A DNA stretch of 64,000 bases from an uncultured Dysosmobacter sp. (GCA_934563745.1 CAKTHE010000005.1:34535-98534), one strand, 5' to 3'; counted from the stretch's first letter, positions 18,176 to 27,302 are shown. The notes: generated from the sequence alone by a model not told the origin. Numbers and translations: made by a program.

Positions 18176-18388
18176 TCAGAGCATAGCATAAAAAAGAAAA
18201 GAAAGAATATTTTTAGAAGAAAGGAGCACTAGAGCATTTTGTTGTGGACAAACCCATCAAAGCCTTGAGGGAGAGTAATTTGCGCCTCCCCATCCACTGT
18301 GGAAAGGATGCATGCTCTTTCAACAGCGATTTAAGGCCGGAGCTTTTCCACATGCAAGTTTTTCTTTCTCCACCGTGGATGTGGAAAG
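18176..18388. other. Putative chromosomal origin oriC (DnaA boxes and AT-rich unwinding region)
   Basis: Between dnaA and dnaN, four 9-mers close to TTATCCACA are visible: 18243-18251 (minus, TTGTCCACA), 18298-18306 (minus, CTTTCCACA), 18344-18352 (plus, TTTTCCACA) and 18380-18388 (minus, CTTTCCACA). On the dnaN side, 18176-18240 is strongly AT-rich and purine-biased. The order dnaA, boxes, AT-rich stretch, dnaN is that of B. subtilis oriC. The boxes deviate from consensus in the second to third positions, so the local DnaA may prefer a TTTTCCACA-type box. Confidence 0.8.
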
Positions 18389-18392
18389 AAGC

Positions 18393-19718
18393 TCAGCGTT
18401 TGGAGTTGATATTCGTCTTGATATTTTTCACGGTTTCCGCAAAGGCAGCGTCCTTTTTCATGGCCTTTTCGACCTTGTCGATGGAATAGAGCACGGTGGT
18501 ATGATCCCGGTTGCCGAATTCGCGGCCGATATCGTCAAGGGAGAGGTTGGTCATGGACCGGATCAGAAACATTGCGATCTGCCGGGCCTGGACCGCTTCG
18601 CGGATCCGCTGCTGTCCGCGGATCACGGCTTCGTCCAGCAGGAAATATTTGCTGATATAGGCAATGATGTCCTCCGGCGAGGGAATGTACTCATTGCTGC
18701 GGCGCAGCATGTCCTGAATGGCGCGGGTGACGGTTTCTTCGTCGGTGTCGTTTCCAAGAAGATCCTTATAGGCGAGGATCTTGTTGATGGTCCCCTCCAG
18801 CTGCCGGACGTTGGCGGTGACATTCTGGGCAATGTACGATGTGATCTTATCCGGAAGATCCAGCCCCAGCATGGCGGCCTTGTTTTTAATGATGGCCATC
18901 CGGGTCTCAAAATCCGGCGGCGCCACATCCACCAGAAGGCCCCACTCAAACCGGGTGCGCAGCCGGTCCTCCAGCTGGGTCATTTCAGAAGGGGGACGGT
19001 CCGAGGTCAGAACGATCTGCTTGCCGGATTCGTACAGAGTGTTGAAGGTATGGAAGAATTCCTCCTGGGTCTGCTTTTTGCCGGCGATGAACTGCACGTC
19101 GTCCACCAGCAGAAGGTCCGCCTGACGGTATTTTTCCCGCATTTCGGCGGTCTTTCCGGGGCCTTCCCGAATGGCGGCCACCAGTTCGTTGGTCAGATCG
19201 TCGCCCTTGACGTAGGCGATGCGGGGATTCTTCTCCCGCTTGCGGATCACGTGGGCAATGGCATAGATCAAATGGGTCTTTCCCAGGCCGGAGTCCCCGT
19301 AAATAAACAGGGGGTTGTAGTTTTTGGCCGGATGCTCCGCCACTGCAACGGAGGCGGCATAGGCCATCTTGTTGGACGGGCCCACCACAAAGGTCTCAAA
19401 GGTAAATTCCTCCGAGTCCTGCATGGGGCCGCCGCTGCGGCGGTTTTCCTGTCCGTAGAGGGAAGCGTATTCCGCCTCGTCCAGGATTCGGACCTCAAAA
19501 TCCATGGAGAAAATATCATGCAGCACCGACTGGATATTTTTGATAAACAGCTTTTCAACGTATTTTTTCTTAAAATCGTTGGGACAGTACAGAATAAAAA
19601 CATTGTCCTGAATGTCCACAGCGCTGAGCTCATCAAACCAGGTTTTAATGGTTGTTTCAGAAAGATCCCGCTGAAGCTGCTCCAGCACATTGGACCATAC
19701 GTCTGAAACGGAGTTCAT
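18393..19718 (-). CDS. dnaA: Chromosomal replication initiator DnaA
   Basis: A 441-residue DnaA. Domain I spans about residues 1-80; domain III carries Walker A GDSGLGKTHL (141-150) and Walker B LLVDDVQF (203-210), then LTSDRPP. Domain IV ends with the DNA-binding signature GNRDHTTVLYSIDKVEKA. The linker (domain II) is short. ATG at 19718 is chosen because GAGAGGTG lies 5-6 bases upstream and the family begins with this SDVWSNVLEQL segment. It is transcribed away from rpmH towards dnaN and gyrase. Confidence 0.97.
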   Translation of the reverse strand: MNSVSDVWSNVLEQLQRDLSETTIKTWFDELSAVDIQDNVFILYCPNDFKKKYVEKLFIKNIQSVLHDIFSMDFEVRILDEAEYASLYGQENRRSGGPMQDSEEFTFETFVVGPSNKMAYAASVAVAEHPAKNYNPLFIYGDSGLGKTHLIYAIAHVIRKREKNPRIAYVKGDDLTNELVAAIREGPGKTAEMREKYRQADLLLVDDVQFIAGKKQTQEEFFHTFNTLYESGKQIVLTSDRPPSEMTQLEDRLRTRFEWGLLVDVAPPDFETRMAIIKNKAAMLGLDLPDKITSYIAQNVTANVRQLEGTINKILAYKDLLGNDTDEETVTRAIQDMLRRSNEYIPSPEDIIAYISKYFLLDEAVIRGQQRIREAVQARQIAMFLIRSMTNLSLDDIGREFGNRDHTTVLYSIDKVEKAMKKDAAFAETVKNIKTNINSKR

Positions 19719-19765
19719 GCAAACACCTCTCTTCTTTCTCAAAACGCGCATAAAGAACCGATGAA

Positions 19766-19794
19766 ATTATACCAGAAAACAGACGGAATTACAA
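19766..19794 (-). promoter_or_regulatory. Promoter of dnaA
   Basis: On the minus strand: TTGTAA (19789-19794), a 17-base spacer and TATAAT (19766-19771) with an upstream TG (extended -10). No DnaA box for autoregulation is seen close by. Confidence 0.7.
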
Positions 19795-19930
19795 GTAGAT
19801 ACCTATTCTAAATATATAAAGAACTGATCATCAAGATATAGTAGGGCAACCGACGAAAGGCACCAGATTTTGAAGAATTCAAAAATTGAACGGGAAAAAG
19901 ACCATATTTTTGCGGTTTTTGAAGTTTTTA

Positions 19931-19959
19931 TTGACACTTGGCGGCCCTTTATGTATAAT
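19931..19959 (+). promoter_or_regulatory. Consensus promoter of rpmH
   Basis: TTGACA (19931-19936), exactly 17 bases, TATAAT (19954-19959). Both boxes are perfect, as expected for a ribosomal protein operon. Confidence 0.9.
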
Positions 19960-20072
19960 ATTCGATGCGTCTCCAAGACGTATGAACTGGTTTACTGCTC
20001 CGCCCTGACCGGCGGTGTCGAGTAAGCGCCGCCCCATCGGGCGGCCGGATTTTTGACAGGAGGTGTTTCCGC

Positions 20073-20213
20073 ATGGCAACCAAACGTACCTATCAGCCCA
20101 AGAAGCTGCACGGTCAGAAAGTGCACGGCTTCCGCAAGAGAATGGCGACTGCCAACGGCCGCAAGGTTCTGGCCCGCCGCCGCGCCAAGGGCCGCGCCCG
20201 CCTGTCCTACTAA
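20073..20213 (+). CDS. rpmH: Ribosomal protein L34 (bL34)
   Basis: A 46-residue, very basic protein with the bL34 pattern: [35 protein letters not shown] and LSY at the end. It is two residues longer than the usual 44. AGGAGGTG lies 7 bases before the ATG. It is first in the rpmH-rnpA-yidD-yidC-jag operon. Confidence 0.97.
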   Translation: MATKRTYQPKKLHGQKVHGFRKRMATANGRKVLARRRAKGRARLSY

Positions 20214-20321
20214 GGAAGACGGAAACGCGCAGGAGACATCTGAACACAATCCTCAGGGACGGCGGGAATGAAGCGAATTCCTCCGTCCCTCATTGGGTTT
20301 GTCCGGAAAAATGGTGAGAGC

Positions 20322-20672
20322 ATGAAAAAAGCGGTTACTCTGAAGAAAAACTACGAATTCCAGCGGCTGTACCGCAGGGGCGCCTCCGCCGTGTGCGGCG
20401 GCATGGTGCTGTACTGCCGGAAAAACAAGCTGGGGCATAATCGCCTGGGTATCACCGTGTCCACCAAGCTGGGACATGCGGTGGTCCGCAACCGGGCCCG
20501 CCGCCGCCTGCGGGAGGTGTACCGTCTCAACAGCGGCCGCCTGAAGCAGGGCTGGGATCTGATCCTGGTGGCCCGGGGCCGGACGCTGACGATGCCCTGG
20601 TCGGAGCTGAACGCTTCTTTTGTGCGCCTGGCCAGCAAGCTGGATCTTCTGAATGAGGAGGCGGCATCTTGA
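20322..20672 (+). CDS. rnpA: Ribonuclease P protein component
   Basis: A 116-residue basic protein that assists the RNase P RNA in tRNA 5' maturation. It begins [20 protein letters not shown], has the RNR signature [17 protein letters not shown], and ends after [14 protein letters not shown]. An upstream in-frame ATG at 20268 exists, but the family begins at the chosen Met; the ribosome-binding site is weak at both. The last bases overlap the yidD start. Confidence 0.93.
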   Translation: MKKAVTLKKNYEFQRLYRRGASAVCGGMVLYCRKNKLGHNRLGITVSTKLGHAVVRNRARRRLREVYRLNSGRLKQGWDLILVARGRTLTMPWSELNASFVRLASKLDLLNEEAAS

Positions 20673-20878
20673 AGCGGCTTTTGATGGCCCTGGTCCGTTT
20701 TTACAGGCGGGCCATTTCCCCTTATCGTCCGCCCTGCTGCCGCTATTATCCCACCTGCTCCCAGTACGCGCTGGAGGCGCTGGAAAAATACGGCGCCTTG
20801 AAGGGCGGCTGGCTTTCTGTGCGAAGGATCCTGCGCTGCAACCCCTTTCACAAAGGCGGGTATGACCCGGTTCCGTAA
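20669..20878 (+). CDS. yidD: Membrane protein insertion efficiency factor YidD
   Basis: A 69-residue protein with the YidD pattern: [30 protein letters not shown], and [17 protein letters not shown]. It has a short amphipathic N-terminus and conserved Cys. It begins with TTG at 20669, overlapping the rnpA TGA, with AGGAGG upstream, so it is translationally coupled. It sits between rnpA and yidC as is usual. Confidence 0.93.
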   Translation: MKRLLMALVRFYRRAISPYRPPCCRYYPTCSQYALEALEKYGALKGGWLSVRRILRCNPFHKGGYDPVP

Positions 20879-20917
20879 CGGCGGAACGAAAAATTGAATC
20901 ACGGAGGAATGTCCAAG

Positions 20918-22078
20918 ATGGCAACCATCGGATACTACATTTGTTTTCCCTTCGCGGCCCTGATGCGCCTGTTTTACTCCCTGACCTCCTCGTACGGCGT
21001 GTCGCTGCTTCTGTTTACCCTGGTCATCAAGCTCATTCTGCTGCCCTTCCAGATGAAGTCCAAGAAGAGCATGATGCGCATGAACCGTCTTAACGGCCGG
21101 GTGCAGGAGATTCAGAAAAAGTATGCCAACAACCGGCTGCGCATGAATGAGGAGATCCAGAAGCTTTACGAGGACGAGGGCGCCAACCCCATGAGCGGCT
21201 GTGTGTGGAGCATGCTGCCTCTGCCCATCATGATGGCCCTTTATTACATCATCCGCAAGCCGATCCAGTTCTTTATGAACTTTGGCTCTCTGGCGGCCGG
21301 CGCTGAGGTGCTGGAAAAGGCCAAGGAAGTTGTTTCTTCCATGGGCCTGAGCTGGACCACCCTCAAGGGCGGAGCCGACGGCGCTTATGCACAGATCGAG
21401 ATTTTAAGACATATTTCCACCAACACGGATAACGCTGCGGTGCAGAAGTTCCTCAGCGAGACGCCGGGCTGGGTCAATGTGGACTATAACTTCCTGGGCA
21501 TTGACCTGACGCAGGTCCCCGGCCAGCACCTTGCTGACCTGAAGTCCGGCGGCTGGGCGGTGATCGGTCTGATGCTGATCCCGGTGATCTCCGGCCTTTT
21601 GAGCCTGTTTTTGGCCAACCTTAATAAGAAGAACCAGCCCCAGCCCACCGCGGAAACGGCCGCTTCCAGCAACATGATGACCTGGATGATGCCGCTGATG
21701 TCCCTGTATTTCGGCTTCATGCTGCCGGCCGCCCTGGGCGTTTACTGGATTGCCCAGTCTGCCTTCTCCTATCTGCAGGAGGTCGTGCTCAACCACTTCT
21801 TCTCTTCCAAGATGGAAGCGGAGGAAGAGGCCCGGCAGAAGGAAGTGGAAGAGCGGCGCCGCAAGCGTCAGGAAGAGGCCCGGCGCATGCAGGAGGAGCA
21901 GCGTCAGCTCAGCGCCCGCCAGCAGGCAGCCGCCAAGAAAAAGGCGGAGGCCGCCCGGCAGAAGAATCCGAACAAGGCCAGCACCACGGAGGCCGGACGC
22001 ATCGGGGACCGGCCCTATGCCCGTGGACGCGCCTTCTCGGAGGATCATTACCGGGATGACGAAACTACGACGAAGTAA
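20918..22078 (+). CDS. yidC: Membrane protein insertase YidC/Oxa1 (SpoIIIJ-type)
   Basis: A 386-residue insertase. The first hydrophobic segment is followed by YGVSLLLFTLVIKLILLPFQ with the family's cytoplasmic hairpin KSKKSMMRMNRLNGRVQEIQ; later helices include AVIGLMLIPVISGLL and LGVYWIAQSAFSYLQ. The C-terminal 90 residues are a highly charged Glu/Arg/Lys coiled-coil tail, which in Gram-positives binds ribosomes. The long loop between helices (about residues 130-210) is larger than in Bacillus. ATG at 20918 lies about 10 bases after GGAGGA; earlier in-frame starts are too close to it. Confidence 0.95.
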   Translation: MATIGYYICFPFAALMRLFYSLTSSYGVSLLLFTLVIKLILLPFQMKSKKSMMRMNRLNGRVQEIQKKYANNRLRMNEEIQKLYEDEGANPMSGCVWSMLPLPIMMALYYIIRKPIQFFMNFGSLAAGAEVLEKAKEVVSSMGLSWTTLKGGADGAYAQIEILRHISTNTDNAAVQKFLSETPGWVNVDYNFLGIDLTQVPGQHLADLKSGGWAVIGLMLIPVISGLLSLFLANLNKKNQPQPTAETAASSNMMTWMMPLMSLYFGFMLPAALGVYWIAQSAFSYLQEVVLNHFFSSKMEAEEEARQKEVEERRRKRQEEARRMQEEQRQLSARQQAAAKKKAEAARQKNPNKASTTEAGRIGDRPYARGRAFSEDHYRDDETTTK

Positions 22079-22089
22079 GGAGCTTGCTT

Positions 22090-22881
22090 ATGCGTTATAT
22101 TGAAGTAACAGGCAAAACCGAAGAGGAAGCTCTTTCCAAGGCCCTGGAACAGCTGGGGATGGACCGGGACGATGTGTCCGTGGAGATCCTGGAGCGGGCC
22201 AAAAGCGGCTTCCTGGGGATCGGCGGTCAGCCGGCCAAAATCCGCGTAAGCTACGGCGCGGAGGAAGAGGCGGAGGAGCCGGAGCACAAGCCCTGCGCCG
22301 AAGTGAAAAAGCCTGCCCCGGTCCCTGCGGAGAAGGCCCCTGCCGCCGCACAGCCGGAAAAGCCGGCCGCGTCGGTGAAGGAGCCGGCCGCTGTCCCCGC
22401 CGCCGGCGAAGAGGTGGACGACGAAAAGGCACAGGCCATCAAAGCCTTCCTGACCGGCCTTTTTGAGCAGATGAACTGCCGGGCGGACATCCATGTTTAT
22501 CTTCCGGAAAAGGGCCGCTATAAGGTCATTCTGGAAGGGAAGGGCCTGGGCGCGCTGATCGGCCGCCGGGGCGAGACGCTGGATGCCATCCAGCAGCTGA
22601 CCAGCTATACGGTCAACCGCAGCGGCGGCAGCCGGGTGCGGATCCAGCTGGATGCGGAGAATTACCGTGAAAAGCGGGAGCAAAGCCTGGAGAATCTTGC
22701 CCGGAAGGTAGCGGCCAAGGTGGTCAAGTACCGCCGCAGCGTGACGCTGGAGCCCATGAACGCCTACGAGCGGCATGTGATCCACACGGCGCTGCAGGAG
22801 GTGCCGGGCGTCACTACTTATTCGACCGGGACGGAACCGAGCCGGCGGGTCATCGTGGCTTACGACCGGGAAAAGAAGTAA
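22090..22881 (+). CDS. jag: RNA-binding protein KhpB/Jag
   Basis: A 263-residue protein with the three Jag parts: a Jag-N domain (about 1-55, including [14 protein letters not shown]), an Ala/Pro/Glu-rich linker (about 56-112), then a KH domain with [16 protein letters not shown] and a C-terminal R3H domain with ERHVIHTAL. It pairs with KhpA to regulate cell elongation and division in relatives. AAGGAG lies 7 bases before ATG 22090. In most Firmicutes mnmE follows directly; here a T-box/glyQS unit does. Confidence 0.93.
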   Translation: MRYIEVTGKTEEEALSKALEQLGMDRDDVSVEILERAKSGFLGIGGQPAKIRVSYGAEEEAEEPEHKPCAEVKKPAPVPAEKAPAAAQPEKPAASVKEPAAVPAAGEEVDDEKAQAIKAFLTGLFEQMNCRADIHVYLPEKGRYKVILEGKGLGALIGRRGETLDAIQQLTSYTVNRSGGSRVRIQLDAENYREKREQSLENLARKVAAKVVKYRRSVTLEPMNAYERHVIHTALQEVPGVTTYSTGTEPSRRVIVAYDREKK

Positions 22882-22908
22882 AAATAAAAAGCCGGCCTTT
22901 TATGCAGG

Positions 22909-22941
22909 CGGCGCCGCCCGAACCCGGGCGGCGCCGTTTTT
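22909..22941 (+). terminator. Terminator of the rpmH-jag operon
   Basis: A 12-bp GC stem CGGCGCCGCCCG / CGGGCGGCGCCG with an AACC loop, followed by TTTTT. Confidence 0.9.
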
Positions 22942-22961
22942 GCGTGCACGGGCGGGGAGGC

Positions 22962-22990
22962 TTGACAGATACCGGAAAACATGGTATAGT
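22962..22990 (+). promoter_or_regulatory. Promoter of the T-box/glyQS unit
   Basis: TTGACA (22962-22967), a 17-base spacer, TATAGT (22985-22990). Confidence 0.8.
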
Positions 22991-22996
22991 GCTGAC

Positions 22997-23234
22997 GATA
23001 TGAAAGGCTTGGAAGGAGAGAAGTATCCTCCCGCAGTCCGCTTGAAGAGAGGGAACGGCCGGTGTAAGTTCCTGCGGATGGGGGGAGAAGGCGCTCCGGA
23101 GCCGTCGGGCGGAAATGCCCGGCCGGGACCCGCCGTTAAACGGATCGAGTGTGCGCTGCCTCAGGCGGCGCAAATTCAGGTGGAACCACGGACCTCGTCC
23201 GCCCTGAGCCCAAGCGGGCTTGGGGCGTTTTTTT
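22997..23234 (+). promoter_or_regulatory. Glycyl T-box riboswitch with terminator
   Basis: The T-box consensus AGGTGGAACCACGG is at 23178-23191. Its UGGA can pair with UCCA, which fits the U discriminator of bacterial tRNA-Gly. In stem I, GGAAC/GTTCC arms flank a loop beginning with the specifier GGC (23057-23059, a Gly codon) and continuing CGGTGTAA, as in B. subtilis glyQS. The terminator stem is 23200-23227 with a T run to 23234. The leader is compact, without an obvious stem II region. Uncharged tRNA-Gly should favour antitermination. Confidence 0.95.
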
Positions 23235-23302
23235 CGTCCCGGGCCGGAACCCGCGCCGCCCGGGCGGCCGCGGAATACCAGAATGTAAGGAGAATGAAAG
23301 CG

Positions 23303-24745
23303 ATGAAAAATTCGGAAAAGACCATGGAAAAGATCGTGGCGCTGTGCAAGGGCCGCGGCTTTGTCTATCCCGGCAGCGAGATTTACGGCGGCCTGGCCAA
23401 CACCTGGGACTATGGTCCTCTGGGTGCGGAGCTGAAGAAGAACATTAAAAACGCCTGGTGGAAAAAATTCGTGCAGGAGAATCCCTATAACGTGGGCCTG
23501 GACTCCGCTATTTTGATGAATCCCCAGGTGTGGGTGGCCAGCGGTCATCTGGGCGGTTTTTCCGACCCGCTGATGGACTGCCGCGAATGCAAGGAGCGCT
23601 TCCGGGCCGACAAGGTCATTGAGGACTGGTGCACCGCATCCGGCTTTGAGCTGCCCAAGCCCATTGACGCCTTCTCCCAGCAGGAGATGAAGGATTTTAT
23701 CGAGGAGCATCAGATCCCCTGCCCCACCTGCGGCAAGCATAACTTTACGGATATCCGTCAGTTCAACCTGATGTTCAAAACCTTCCAGGGCGTGACCGAG
23801 GATGCGAAAAACACCGTATATCTGCGTCCGGAGACGGCCCAGGGCATCTTTGTAAACTTTGCCAATGTGCAGCGCACCACCCGGCGCAAGCTGCCCTTCG
23901 GCATCGGCCAGATCGGAAAATCCTTCCGCAACGAGATCACGCCGGGCAACTTCATTTTCAGAGTGCGGGAGTTTGAGCAGATGGAGCTGGAGTTCTTCTG
24001 CAAGCCCGGCACCGATCTGGAATGGTTCAACTACTGGCGGAATTTCTGCCATGAGTGGCTGCTGAGCATCGGCCTGAAGGATGAGAATCTGCGCCTGCGG
24101 GATCACGATCCCGAGGAGCTGGTGTTCTATTCCAAGGCCACCACGGACTTTGAGTTCCTCTTCCCCTTCGGCTGGGGCGAACTGTGGGGCGTGGCGGACC
24201 GCACCGACTACGACCTGACCCAGCATTCCAACGTCAGCGGCCAGAAGCTGGTCTATCGCGAGGGCGAGGGCAAGGATATGGTGGAGTATATCCCCTATGT
24301 TATCGAGCCCTCTCTGGGCGTGGAGCGCAGCGTGCTGGCGGTTTTGTGCGACGCTTACGACGAAGAGGTCGTGGGCCAGGATAAAAACGGCAAGGATGAC
24401 GTGCGCGTGGTGCTGCATCTGCATCCGGCCCTGGCACCCTTCAAGTGCGCCGTGCTGCCCCTGTCCAAGAAGCTTTCCGCGCCGGCGGAGGAGCTTTATC
24501 GGGAGCTTTCCAAGGATTTCCCGGTGGACTTTGACGATGCCGGCTCCATCGGCAAGCGCTATCGCCGGGAAGACGAGATCGGTACACCCTTCTGCATCAC
24601 GGTGGACTTTGACACGGTGGGTGACCCGGAAAAGGGCGTGGAGGCCGACCACTGCGTCACCGTCCGGGACCGGGACACCATGGAGCAGGTGCGGATGCCC
24701 ATCGATCAGGTGAAGAGCTATCTGGAGGAAAAGATCCGGTTCTGA
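23303..24745 (+). CDS. glyQS: Glycyl-tRNA synthetase (single-chain, dimeric type)
   Basis: A 480-residue class II synthetase of the archaeal/eukaryal and Gram-positive type. Motif 1 region [11 protein letters not shown], a Zn-type CPTCGKHNF insertion, motif 2 [15 protein letters not shown] with [11 protein letters not shown], and motif 3 [14 protein letters not shown] are visible. The C-terminal anticodon domain starts near [16 protein letters not shown] at 23303 is preferred over 23294, since AAGGAG would be only one base from the latter. It is controlled by the T-box upstream. Confidence 0.97.
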   Translation: MKNSEKTMEKIVALCKGRGFVYPGSEIYGGLANTWDYGPLGAELKKNIKNAWWKKFVQENPYNVGLDSAILMNPQVWVASGHLGGFSDPLMDCRECKERFRADKVIEDWCTASGFELPKPIDAFSQQEMKDFIEEHQIPCPTCGKHNFTDIRQFNLMFKTFQGVTEDAKNTVYLRPETAQGIFVNFANVQRTTRRKLPFGIGQIGKSFRNEITPGNFIFRVREFEQMELEFFCKPGTDLEWFNYWRNFCHEWLLSIGLKDENLRLRDHDPEELVFYSKATTDFEFLFPFGWGELWGVADRTDYDLTQHSNVSGQKLVYREGEGKDMVEYIPYVIEPSLGVERSVLAVLCDAYDEEVVGQDKNGKDDVRVVLHLHPALAPFKCAVLPLSKKLSAPAEELYRELSKDFPVDFDDAGSIGKRYRREDEIGTPFCITVDFDTVGDPEKGVEADHCVTVRDRDTMEQVRMPIDQVKSYLEEKIRF

Positions 24746-24881
24746 GCGAAGAAGGGGCAGGTCGCACCTGCGCCTTCGCCGCTGATGCGGCGGTCCGGAA
24801 GGGGCCGCCGAGCCGGATCACAGCATACGATGCGGGGAAGGGAAGACCTTCTCCGCATCGGTTTCAAAGAGGGAAGAGGAT

Positions 24882-26837
24882 TTGAACAAGAAGAGGGAAA
24901 AGAAAACAATCGGGCCCCAGTGGCTGCGCTGGCTGCTGAACCTGTGTGCGGCGGCCTGTATGGGTCTTGCGGTGACGGTGGCGGTCCAGTGGGTGGTCAC
25001 GGGGTCACTGTCCATTGTGTGGGAATGGTTCACCAAAAAGCCGGAGGATCTGATCCTGACGGCGCTTTTATATACGGCACTGGTGTATCCCCTGGGGGCA
25101 CTGACGGGCCGGCTGTGGATCTCCGGTGCGGTGGTGGGCGGTGCGGCTGCGTGTCTTTCCCTGGTGGACTATTTCAAAACCGCCATCAACGGGACGCCGC
25201 TTTCCCTGGCGGATTTCGGCCTTGCCACACAGCTGGGCCAGGTGGCCGGTGTGGCCGGATCCCTGCGTCCGCCGGAGGATTTTTGGCGGGCACTTGCGGC
25301 GCTGGCACTGTGCGTGGGCCTTCTGGCACTGACGGGCCGGCTGACCCGGCTGAGCGGCCGGGTGCGCTTTGTCAGCTTCGGTGTGGGGCTGGCCACGGCT
25401 GTGGCGATGTTTTCCGCCGTTGGGGCGGCCCGGTTGGGTGACGCCCTGGGGGTGGATGTGTACACCCGGCTTTCCACGGCGGTCAATCATGACAGCTACG
25501 GGCTGACGCTGAGCCTGTGGCGGGATGCCTTTTTGCAGGACCGGGCCGGACCGGAGGGCTATGGTCCGGACTACATGGAGGGCGTTCTGGCACGGATCGA
25601 CCAGCTGCTGGAGGAACAGGGCATCGGAAGCGGGACCCAGACGGTGCAGCCCAATGTGATCGTGGTGCTGTCGGAGTCCTTTTACGACCTGACCCGGCTT
25701 CCGGATCTTCAATATGAGCGGGACCCGCTGGAGCACTACCACGCTTTGAAGGAGGAGGGTATCAGCGGCCGCATGCACAGCCACTATCTGGGCTATGGCA
25801 CCGGTTATCTGGAAATGTCCATGCTGGAGGGGATCACCGGGCTGGATTTCGGCCCGGGCACCAATATCTGCTTCTTACCCGACGAGGATTACGACTATTT
25901 CGACTCTCTGGCCGAGCAGTATACCAATACCGGCGCTTACCGGGCGGAGATGCTGCACGGTTATAACAACAGCCTTTATAACCGCACGGTGACCTATCCC
26001 CGGATGGGCTTTTCCCGCCTTCTTTTCTCGGATGACGTCCAGCAGCTGGGGTTCCCCTGGGAGGGCGGCGTTTACGGCGGCTATTATCTGCAGGACCGTT
26101 ATTTGTTTACGGGGATGCTGGACCGGATGAAGAGCATCAACGCGGATGGAAAGCGGGCATTCCTCTATGGGATCACCATGGAAAATCACCAGCCCTTTGA
26201 TCCGGAGAAGTTTGGCTACGCCTGCCAGATCGGCGTTTCCAGTGAGACGCTCAGCGATGCGGATCTGGCCATTGTGCGGGTTATGCTGGAGGGGATCACC
26301 CGGGCGGATCAGGCCTTGGGCGCGCTGACTGACGCCCTGCGGGATTCTTCGGAGCCCACGGTCGTGCTGTTTTTCGGGGACCACCGGCCCAATCTTTTTA
26401 TGACGGACGGGGACACGGTCTATACCAAGCTGGGTCTGTGTCCGGAAAACGATACGGTCAACTGGACCGCGGAGGAATTCGACGATCTTTATTCCACGGA
26501 TTACCTGATCTGGGCCAATGACGCGGCGCTGCTGTCCGGCCGGGCCGGAACCCGGAAGGACAGCAGCATCACGGCCCTGGGGCCGGAACTTTTGGAGCTG
26601 ACCGGGCAGTGGCCCTCCCGCTATTGGGGGCTGATGCAGCTGGTCAGCCGGGTGTGTCTGACGGATACGGAGCTTTATTTTACCGACGGGGAAGGGAGAA
26701 CCTTTCTTTCGGAGTCTGACGCCGGGCTTTCTTCTCAGGCGCAGGAGCTGCTGGAACTGCGCAGTGCGGTGCTGTACGATGCGTTTTACGGCCAGGGTTA
26801 TAGCAAAGAGGCGATGAATCAGCCGGCCGGGAGCTGA
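24882..26837 (+). CDS. LtaS-family sulfatase-fold membrane enzyme
   Basis: A 651-residue protein: about five hydrophobic helices in residues 12-185, then an extracellular alkaline-phosphatase-fold domain. Metal and catalytic landmarks of the LtaS family: VVLSESFYD (E265), GYGTGYLEMS (candidate nucleophile T307), a NHQPFD loop, and GDH at 499-501. It should transfer glycerol phosphate (lipoteichoic acid synthase or primase) or another phospho-alcohol to a surface glycan; which one is unclear. The start is TTG at 24882 with AGAGGG 8 bases upstream. No separate promoter is evident after glyQS; the 136-base gap has two hairpins. Confidence 0.85.
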   Translation: MNKKREKKTIGPQWLRWLLNLCAAACMGLAVTVAVQWVVTGSLSIVWEWFTKKPEDLILTALLYTALVYPLGALTGRLWISGAVVGGAAACLSLVDYFKTAINGTPLSLADFGLATQLGQVAGVAGSLRPPEDFWRALAALALCVGLLALTGRLTRLSGRVRFVSFGVGLATAVAMFSAVGAARLGDALGVDVYTRLSTAVNHDSYGLTLSLWRDAFLQDRAGPEGYGPDYMEGVLARIDQLLEEQGIGSGTQTVQPNVIVVLSESFYDLTRLPDLQYERDPLEHYHALKEEGISGRMHSHYLGYGTGYLEMSMLEGITGLDFGPGTNICFLPDEDYDYFDSLAEQYTNTGAYRAEMLHGYNNSLYNRTVTYPRMGFSRLLFSDDVQQLGFPWEGGVYGGYYLQDRYLFTGMLDRMKSINADGKRAFLYGITMENHQPFDPEKFGYACQIGVSSETLSDADLAIVRVMLEGITRADQALGALTDALRDSSEPTVVLFFGDHRPNLFMTDGDTVYTKLGLCPENDTVNWTAEEFDDLYSTDYLIWANDAALLSGRAGTRKDSSITALGPELLELTGQWPSRYWGLMQLVSRVCLTDTELYFTDGEGRTFLSESDAGLSSQAQELLELRSAVLYDAFYGQGYSKEAMNQPAGS

Positions 26838-26869
26838 CCGGTGCGGCGGGAGGCGGTACTTTTTCGAAC

Positions 26870-26910
26870 AATTCCACAGTTTTACCACACTTTCCACAAG
26901 TTTTTCCACA
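26870..26910 (+). other. Cluster of four DnaA-box-like 9-mers
   Basis: Four same-orientation 9-mers start at 26870 (AATTCCACA), 26881 (TTTACCACA), 26890 (CTTTCCACA) and 26902 (TTTTCCACA), spaced 9-12 bases apart. The last two are identical to boxes in the dnaA-dnaN gap. They could titrate DnaA or act as a secondary DnaA-binding cluster. The cluster lies in the 465-base gap 26838-27302. Confidence 0.6.
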
Positions 26911-26928
26911 AAACGACGGAAAGGGACA

Positions 26929-26977
26929 AAAACGGAAAAGGCGCCGCAGCTTTTGGCTGCGGCGCCTTTTCCGTTTT
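26929..26977. terminator. Strong bidirectional terminator
   Basis: A 22-bp perfect stem (26929-26950 with 26956-26977) and a 5-base loop, with A-rich and T-rich ends. It ends the LtaS-like gene and can act on the opposite strand. Confidence 0.9.
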
Positions 26978-27118
26978 GTGAAAAAGAGAGAAGAATGAAA
27001 GGATCAGGATGTATCCTCAATTCGAATGTATCATAGCGGATCAGCGCCCGAATTGCAAGAGATATAGACAAAATAAGAGGACTCAGACTAAAGAAAGTTG
27101 TTGACAAGTTCTAAATAA

Positions 27119-27155
27119 AAAAGAAAAACGGACCGTCTGCGTCCGTTTTTCTTTT
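27119..27155. terminator. Second bidirectional terminator hairpin
   Basis: A 15-bp perfect stem (27119-27133 with 27141-27155), with A-rich 5' arm and T-rich 3' arm. It probably terminates the minus-strand GntR gene that ends at 27303. Confidence 0.75.
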
Positions 27156-27252
27156 CCCCAAAGAACCAAGAAAAATTGAAGAGGGCTTACTCGTTCAACC
27201 TGATTTTAAGGTATCGTATTCGACTGAAAAATGCAAGCCTTTTTTAGGTGGA

Positions 27253-27286
27253 ACTTGTAAACAAGTAAAAAAGCTTGTCAACAAGT
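27253..27286. repeat. Paired palindromes CTTGTnnACAAG
   Basis: ACTTGTAAACAAGT (27253-27266) and CTTGTCAACAAG (27274-27285) lie 20 bp apart centre to centre, on one face of the helix. A third near-copy is at 27097-27108 on the other strand. The form fits operators of FadR-type (FCD) GntR repressors such as the one encoded next door. Confidence 0.55.
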
Positions 27287-27302
27287 GGGCAGCATGTCGT
27301 TT

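Larger units (their letters stand above)
19719..20072. other. dnaA-rpmH divergent intergenic region
   Basis: This 354-base gap holds the minus-strand dnaA promoter and the plus-strand rpmH promoter. Between them, 19795-19930 is AT-rich, but I find no TTATCCACA-like DnaA box. In B. subtilis this gap contains the incA/incB box clusters; here that part seems to be absent. Confidence 0.6.

Noticed and set aside
19795..19930. Upstream DnaA-box region (incA/incB-like) of the origin.
   Set aside because: The stretch is AT-rich but has no CCACA-type 9-mers on either strand.
27001..27120. A small RNA or tRNA-like gene in the LtaS-gntR gap.
   Set aside because: TTCGAA occurs but no acceptor stem or promoter-terminator pair around it could be built.
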